NCBI GenBank assembly: GCA_001275005.1
Contig: JWZX01003268.1
Span: 1-40,211 of the forward strand
Reading direction: 5' to 3'
Source: Chrysochromulina tobinii
Taxonomy: Eukaryota > Haptophyta > Prymnesiales > Chrysochromulinaceae
Length of the DNA: 40,211 bases
The translations under genes were made by a program, and so were the position numbers. Below, one piece after another: positions 35,569-40,211 of this stretch. The notes below the pieces were generated by a model. The model was not told where the DNA came from. It saw only the letters and a program-made list of their open reading frames with translations, and made no database searches. How positions within the stretch are numbered: the first letter of the stretch is position 1; each line of letters starts with the position of its first letter.

Positions 35569-37854
35569 ATGGACGAATTGAGAGCTGCTGCGAAGGCCGT
35601 CGCCGCGGTCAACGACATGCGCGATCCGGTGTACGGCGGCAAGAAGGAGGAGAGCGTGCGTGTGTGTGTGCGCTGCCGCCCGCTGAACAGCAAGGAACGG
35701 GGCGATGGGCGCGAGCGCATCGTCCATGTGGATCCCAAGAACGGCACCTGCGTAGTGTCGCCAATCGGCAGCAACGAGCCGCCAAAGACGTTCACGTTCG
35801 ATCAGGTGTACGACGAGAGCGTGACTCAGGAGTACATTTACATGAATACGGCATCGCGCATCGTCGAATCCGTCATCGATGGCTTCAACGGCACCATCTT
35901 CGCCTACGGCCAAACCGGCACCGGCAAGACCTTCACGATGGAGGGCGTCAACGATCCGCCCGAGCTGCGAGGCATCATCCCGCGTGCCTTCCAGCAGATC
36001 TTCGATCTCATCGCGGCGCGTGGCGGCCAGAATACCGAGTTCCTCGTGCGCGCCTCCTACCTCGAGATCTACAACGAGGAGATCCGCGATCTGCTCTCGA
36101 AGAACACGGCCAACAAGCTCGAGCTGAAGGAGAACCCGGACGCGGGTGTGTACGTGCGTGACCTCACGTCGTACGTGGTCAAGTCGACTCGCGAGTGCGA
36201 CAAGCTTCGTGACTTCGGCGCCAAGAATCGGCACGTGGGCGCAACGGCCATGAACCAGGACTCGTCCCGCTCGCACTCGATCTACACGATCACCGTCGAG
36301 TCGTGCGAGACGCGCGAGGACGGCACGTCCGCCATCCGCATGGGCAAGCTCAACCTCGTCGACCTGGCGGGCTCCGAGCGCCAGTCGAAGACGCAGGCGA
36401 GCGGCGACCGACTCAAGGAGGCGACCAAGATCAACTTGTCGCTCTCGGCGCTCGGCAACTGCATCTCGGCCCTCGTCGACGGCAAGAGCTCGCACATCCC
36501 GTACCGCGACTCGAGGCTGACGCGCCTGCTGCAAGACTCGCTTGGCGGGAACACGAAGACCGTGATGGTGGCCAATCTCGGGCCGGCGGATTGGAATTTT
36601 GACGAAACGATGTCGACGCTGCGGTATGCCAACCGCGCCAAGGACATCAAGAACAAGCCCAAGATCAACGAGGACCCGAAGGACGCGATGCTTCGCGAGT
36701 TTCAGGAGGAAATTGCGCGGCTCAAGGCGGCGCTGGCAGACGCAGGCGGCGCGCCGATGGAGGAGTACATTGACGAATCCGGCCAGAAGCAGCTGCGCCC
36801 GGTGGTGGATAAGATCATCGAGAACGTGGTCGAGGTGGAGAAGGAGGTGGAGAAGATCGTCGAGATCGAGAAGGTGATCGAGGTCGAAAGGGAGGTCGAG
36901 GTCGTGAGGGAGATCGAGGTCGAGCGGTTCGTCGAGGTCGAGAAGGAGGTCGAGCGTATCGTCACAGTCGAGGTGGACCGCGAGGTGGAAGTGATCAAGG
37001 AGGTCGAGGTCGAGGTGGGCGTGGCGCATGAGGAGGTAGAGCGCATCAAACAGGAGCTCCTCACCGCGCACGAGTCGGACCGCGCAGCGCTCCGGGAGGA
37101 GATGAGGCGTAAGGAGGAGCAGCGCGACGCGCTCACGCAGCAGCTGGCGGACATGAAGACCCAGATTCGCAAGGACCGCGACACGCAGATCAAGCTGGCT
37201 CATCGGCTCAAGCAACTCGAGGCGAAGCTGCTCGTGGGCGGCCAGTCGCTGCTCGACCGCGACGATCAGCTGCGCCAGGAGCAGCTGCGCCTCGACGAGG
37301 AGATCGAGGCGAAGCGGCGAGAGGAGGAGGAGCTGCAGAAGAAGCTCGAGCTGGAGGAGGAGGTGAGCCTCGGCCAGGAGCGCCAATACAAGTCGCTCCA
37401 GGAGGAGGTCGAGGACAAAACGGCGAAGCTCAAAAAGCTCTTCGCCAAGTTCAAGCAGGCACAGGCGGAGATCCTCGAGTTGCAGCAGGAGTACAATCGT
37501 GAGAAGGAGGACATCCTCGACACGATCCGCAAGCTCTCGAAGCAGCAGGCGCTCAAGCAGCTCATCATGACGAGCTACATTCCGCTCGATCAGCTCTCGA
37601 AGATTGAGCGCTGCTCCGAATGGGACGAGGCGAATGAGGGCTGGCGCATCTCGCGCCTGCAGTACGCGGGCAACAAGATGCGTGCGAAACGCGATGCCAA
37701 GGGCAGTGCCGAGGCGGCGGCGCCCGACGCCTCACCCATGCGCGCGCGAAGCCTGGGTACCGCCAACAAGGGCGAGGCGCCGCCCGTGCCTGACGTGGCC
37801 AAGGCGATGGCCGCCGTGTACTTTTCTTACGAGGCTGAACCAGCCGTCGCCTAG
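35569..37854 (+). CDS. Kinesin-2 family motor (KIF3/FLA10-like)
   Basis: First ATG at 35569 gives 761 residues. The N-terminal motor has the P-loop Gly-Gln-Thr-Gly-Thr-Gly-Lys-Thr at 114-121, switch I Asn-Gln-Asp-Ser-Ser-Arg-Ser-His near 229-236, and switch II Asp-Leu-Ala-Gly-Ser-Glu near 265-270. The neck reads [16 protein letters not shown], diagnostic of kinesin-2. A long coiled coil follows, beginning with a Val/Glu-alternating tract (about 420-484). The tail has Tyr-Ile-Pro-Leu-Asp-Gln, Ile-Glu-Arg and Ala-Gly-Asn-Lys-Met-Arg, as in KIF3A tails. Kinesin-2 drives anterograde intraflagellar transport. This fits the CEP104-like gene in the same window. Confidence 0.95.
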   Translation: MDELRAAAKAVAAVNDMRDPVYGGKKEESVRVCVRCRPLNSKERGDGRERIVHVDPKNGTCVVSPIGSNEPPKTFTFDQVYDESVTQEYIYMNTASRIVESVIDGFNGTIFAYGQTGTGKTFTMEGVNDPPELRGIIPRAFQQIFDLIAARGGQNTEFLVRASYLEIYNEEIRDLLSKNTANKLELKENPDAGVYVRDLTSYVVKSTRECDKLRDFGAKNRHVGATAMNQDSSRSHSIYTITVESCETREDGTSAIRMGKLNLVDLAGSERQSKTQASGDRLKEATKINLSLSALGNCISALVDGKSSHIPYRDSRLTRLLQDSLGGNTKTVMVANLGPADWNFDETMSTLRYANRAKDIKNKPKINEDPKDAMLREFQEEIARLKAALADAGGAPMEEYIDESGQKQLRPVVDKIIENVVEVEKEVEKIVEIEKVIEVEREVEVVREIEVERFVEVEKEVERIVTVEVDREVEVIKEVEVEVGVAHEEVERIKQELLTAHESDRAALREEMRRKEEQRDALTQQLADMKTQIRKDRDTQIKLAHRLKQLEAKLLVGGQSLLDRDDQLRQEQLRLDEEIEAKRREEEELQKKLELEEEVSLGQERQYKSLQEEVEDKTAKLKKLFAKFKQAQAEILELQQEYNREKEDILDTIRKLSKQQALKQLIMTSYIPLDQLSKIERCSEWDEANEGWRISRLQYAGNKMRAKRDAKGSAEAAAPDASPMRARSLGTANKGEAPPVPDVAKAMAAVYFSYEAEPAVA
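36826..37020 (+). repeat. Val/Glu-alternating repeat in the kinesin stalk
   Basis: About 65 codons built from Val-Glu-Val-Glu-Lys-Glu-Val-Glu-like units (gaggtcgag and gtcgaggtc triplet runs) sit between the motor neck and the rest of the stalk. They look expanded from a short DNA repeat while keeping charge and hydrophobic periodicity. Confidence 0.8.
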
Positions 37855-38324
37855 CCACCGGTATACCGGCCCCGGAACCGGTCCGGTGCCAGTGCTGGGT
37901 AGGGCCGCACCGTCGCCAATCGGCGCCACTCCCCCGCCGGCCGATTCACAGCCTCTCCCCCGCCGGCCCGGTCTCTGCGGACTCCCGACCCCCTCGCTCC
38001 CGTCCCCGTCCGGACTTCGGTGTGCTGGGTGGACGGACCCGGGAGCGCTGGGAAGGCCGGCGCGGCGGCGTGCCGTATTCCCGTATAGTCTATAGAGTAA
38101 CGAGACTACAGGCAATTTTAAAGGATGGAGTGAATCTGTTAGAGCAGCAGACCAAAACTGGTCGCGATTTTGTAATTTTGACGGCACGCCGGCCGCAGAT
38201 ACTGTTGAAGAGAGATGATCGCTATCCGACACCACCACCGCGCTACGTACGAGCTTGTCCCTGTAACAAGCTGGCGGCGAGCCCCCGCTCTGTGCGAGTG
38301 CGCCGGCCGCCCGGTAAGGCGCGC
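37855..38324. other. Intergenic between convergent kinesin-2 and eS19
   Basis: No gene recognised. A perfect 12-bp palindrome CCGGTATACCGG at 37858-37869 begins three bases after the kinesin stop. CTCCCCCGCCGGCC occurs twice near 37928-37970. Both neighbouring 3' ends point here. Confidence 0.45.
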
Positions 38325-39089
38325 TTACTTGGAGATCTGGCCAGCAATCGAGTCGAGGTCACGCTGCCCCTGCGCCGTGATGCGGCGGCCCTTCGCGTTC
38401 GGCACCTTCTCCACAATCTTCAGCTTCTCGAGCTGCGAGGACGAGAGGGGGGTGGGGACAAGCCAGCGGTCAGAGGTGCCAAGGGTGGTGTGCAGCGGCG
38501 TGCACGCAGGCGCAGATCAGGGCCGGCCGAACGAAGCCCACGAGCGCGCCGGATCTTCCAGAAACGTTGGTGTAGCACCGTCGCCGCCGCGGGGGGGGGT
38601 AGACGTAGGACAACACGCCAGGAAAGACCCCCCGGGGGCATGGGGGGCGTGCCCACGAGCCCGAAGGTGGTGCCGGCCGGGACGCTCATGGCGGGGCACG
38701 GGGCCCTCCTCGCCGCGGCGCGCAACCGGCGCGCTGTCGGCGGGCAATGGCGAGCAGCGCACCTCCTTGAGGATGTGGCGGGCGATGGAGCCCGAGCTAG
38801 ACTGGAAACGCTCCGGAATGGTGCCGCGCATGCGGCGGCCGCCAAAGATGCGCTTGAACGCGCCAACGCCGATGCCATTTCGCAGGTACACGCGGCGCGC
38901 GATGGCAGCGGCACGGATGTAGTACCAATCTGGGTCGTACGGAGCGAGCTCCTTGTGCACCGAGGTCTTGACGAGATCCGCCCACTTGGGGACCTCGATC
39001 TTGCCGATACGCTTCAGGTGAGCAGCGTACGCGATCACGAAGTCGTGCGACGAGACGTCCTTGACTGTCACTCCTCCCGCCTCGGGCAT
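38325..39089 (-). CDS. RPS19: Cytosolic ribosomal protein eS19 (RPS19), two exons
   Basis: Exon 1 is 39089-38763, exon 2 is 38432-38325, with a 330-base GT-AG intron (38762-38433) between. Joined they give 144 residues, the family length (human 145). Exon 1 holds [11 protein letters not shown] and [11 protein letters not shown], then Gly-Arg-Arg-Met-Arg-Gly-Thr-Ile-Pro. The splice joins Ile-Ala-Arg-His-Ile-Leu-Lys-Glu to Leu-Glu-Lys-Leu-Lys-Ile-Val-Glu; exon 2 ends in [15 protein letters not shown]. The protein is part of the 40S subunit and is needed for its maturation. Without splicing the frame reads into unrelated intron sequence. Divergent with the POLE3-like gene. Confidence 0.96.
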
Positions 39090-39317
39090 GCTGCAAATGC
39101 TGGAGTGCAGAAGGCAAGGCCACGCGACCCAATCGGCCCCTCTTTTTCCAATGAAAATGCCGTGAACCGAAATTCATGGGTCGCCGCACTCTCTCTTTTT
39201 CTAACTATTTCTCAGCTCTCCGTCTGCATGTGTCTCATTTCGGTAGTTTTGTTGAAGTTCCGTGTAGGTGTGAATTCATGTCAACCCGCGAAGGTCGAGT
39301 GCGCGCCCGGGTCGATC
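39090..39317. promoter_or_regulatory. Probable bidirectional promoter with two CCAAT boxes
   Basis: This 228-base gap lies between divergent eS19 and POLE3-like starts. CCAAT occurs at 39129-39133 and 39148-39152 on the plus strand, followed by a T/C-rich stretch (39190-39225). The role is inferred. Confidence 0.45.
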
Positions 39318-39884
39318 ATGTCGGCTGCTGCTGCCGAGCCTCCCGTTGCTGCCGGCGCTGCTGCCTCCTCGGGTGGTGCGAGCGGCCAGAAGCGTGCCCG
39401 CAAGGACATTGAGGAGGTACCGACCGCGCCTGTGCCCGACGTGCTCGCACTGCCGTTGGCTCCGATCATGCGCATTATTCGGTCAAAGCTGCCAGATGGC
39501 GTCATGGTCGGCACGGAGACGAAGAAGGCGTTCGGCAAGGCCTGCTCGCTCTTTATCCTCTACCTCACCACGATTGCCTCCGACATCGCAAAAGAGAACA
39601 GCCGCAGCACGGTGACTGGGGCCGACGTCCTCGCAGCGCTGCGTGACCTCGAGTTCGACGACCTGATCCCGTCGGTCGAGTCATCGATCGCCGCCTTCCG
39701 CGAAGGTGAGAAGGCGCGCTCAATTGAACAGGCGGCTAAGAAGGCCGTCAAGGGCCCACAGCAGGCGGCCGAGGACGCGGCCAAGGATGATGCGCACATG
39801 AAGGAGGATGACGAGGAGGCAGACCTGGCGGCGGATGAGGATGACGAGGAGCAGCAAGAAGAGGACGAGGACGAGAAGGAGTAA
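39318..39884 (+). CDS. POLE3/DPB4-like histone-fold protein (DNA polymerase epsilon, CHRAC)
   Basis: 188 residues from ATG 39318; the frame is open far upstream but that part lies antisense to eS19 and has no domain. The histone fold starts Leu-Pro-Leu-Ala-Pro-Ile-Met-Arg-Ile-Ile-Arg, continues Ala-Phe-Gly-Lys-Ala-Cys-Ser-Leu-Phe-Ile-Leu-Tyr, then Thr-Gly-Ala-Asp-Val-Leu-Ala-Ala-Leu-Arg-Asp-Leu-Glu-Phe, matching POLE3/Dpb4 (also CHRAC17). Its partner is a POLE4/Dpb3 or CHRAC15 protein, not in this window. It serves in the leading-strand polymerase and in chromatin remodelling. The C-terminal 50 residues are strongly acidic, as in the family. The Ala-rich N-terminus is lineage-specific. Confidence 0.88.
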   Translation: MSAAAAEPPVAAGAAASSGGASGQKRARKDIEEVPTAPVPDVLALPLAPIMRIIRSKLPDGVMVGTETKKAFGKACSLFILYLTTIASDIAKENSRSTVTGADVLAALRDLEFDDLIPSVESSIAAFREGEKARSIEQAAKKAVKGPQQAAEDAAKDDAHMKEDDEEADLAADEDDEEQQEEDEDEKE

Positions 39885-40211
39885 CGAGCACTTACGGCCT
39901 TGCATCAGACGGCTGCCGCAGATGCAAGTTTCTATCGTTAGGGTCTCGTGCCTCTCTGAGCGTGAGGGAGAGTCAGAGAGAGAAGACCGTCACCGACGCG
40001 TGCCCGCGGTCGTCGCCGCCGGGCGAGACGGACGGAGACGGTGAGCGCGCGTATGTACGCGCAGTCACGCGTCCTTGAACAATGGTCTGACAAGTGGCGC
40101 GCGCTGTACGTTAAGGATAGAAAAGGGGCCAACTGAGCAGTAAAGTGGGGGAATCTAGCAAGATTCCTGACATGTCCGGATTTCCGAGACCCTCCTTGGT
40201 GTCCGGGAGGG
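39885..40211. other. 3' flank at window end, no gene recognised
   Basis: Downstream of the POLE3-like stop I see only short GA-rich repeats near 39958-39990 and no convincing frame. A gene may begin beyond the window. Confidence 0.4.

Noticed and set aside
35491-37386. 631-codon open frame antisense to kinesin-2
   Set aside because: It mirrors the motor and stalk codons; the Leu/Asp/His-rich product has no domain and arises from GC-biased third positions opposite a real gene.
38022-39317. Long 5' extension of the POLE3-like frame
   Set aside because: It crosses the eS19 gene antisense and the promoter region; the product is Arg/Ala-rich and featureless, and a good ATG stands at 39318.

Overview
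The window is nuclear DNA from a GC-rich, gene-dense eukaryote, most likely a flagellated, photosynthetic microalga with a secondary plastid; a haptophyte is my best guess. Eukaryote-only proteins fix the domain of life: SPT6, RNA polymerase III subunit RPC11, kinesin-2, ribosomal protein eS19, a POLE3-type histone-fold protein and mitochondrial mS41. Kinesin-2 and a CEP104-like TOG protein imply cilia. An ArgJ-type acetyltransferase with a possible bipartite presequence, an aromatic amino acid permease of the bacterial type and CMP-KDO synthetase suggest an algal cell. The lineage is inference; no rRNA or tRNA gene was seen. Most genes are single-exon. Two have clear GT-AG introns of about 110 to 330 bases.

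Layout, left to right. 1-3145: end of a TIG plus ankyrin protein, mS41 (+) and RPC11 (-), with a partial tandem duplication of the RPC11 3' end between the last two. 3345-6081: a fucosyltransferase-like protein and a secreted protein that looks like a lytic polysaccharide monooxygenase (LPMO). 6273-15093: SPT6, an unrecognised coiled-coil protein with a duplicated Trp-rich module, and a double-hotdog thioesterase-like protein. 15590-22305 (all minus): aromatic amino acid permease, a 1.6 kb gene-free stretch holding a TTGAC array and a 40-bp hairpin, ArgJ, and a proline-rich protein with WH2-like repeats. 22306-24793: poorly readable, with at least one frame-broken minus-strand gene. 25003-29532: a COG2521-type methyltransferase, a small two-helix membrane protein, a frame-broken GNAT acetyltransferase and a CEP104-like TOG protein. 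30775-37854: a class I methyltransferase, a four-exon RRM protein, CMP-KDO synthetase and kinesin-2. 38325-39884: eS19 (two exons, minus) and POLE3/DPB4-like protein (plus).

There are no operons. Several pairs are divergent and share short intergenic regions that are probably bidirectional promoters: RPC11/fucosyltransferase-like, GNAT/CEP104-like, CMP-KDO synthetase/kinesin and eS19/POLE3. Functional themes are transcription and replication (SPT6, RPC11, POLE3), translation (mS41, eS19), cilia and cytoskeleton (kinesin-2, TOG protein, WH2-like protein), cell-surface carbohydrate (fucosyltransferase-like, LPMO-like, CMP-KDO synthetase) and amino acid metabolism (ArgJ, permease). I see no CRISPR array, phage, insertion sequence or biosynthetic cluster. 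The least explained items are the LPMO-like protein, the duplicated-module protein, the long hairpin and TTGAC arrays, and the frame-broken genes.
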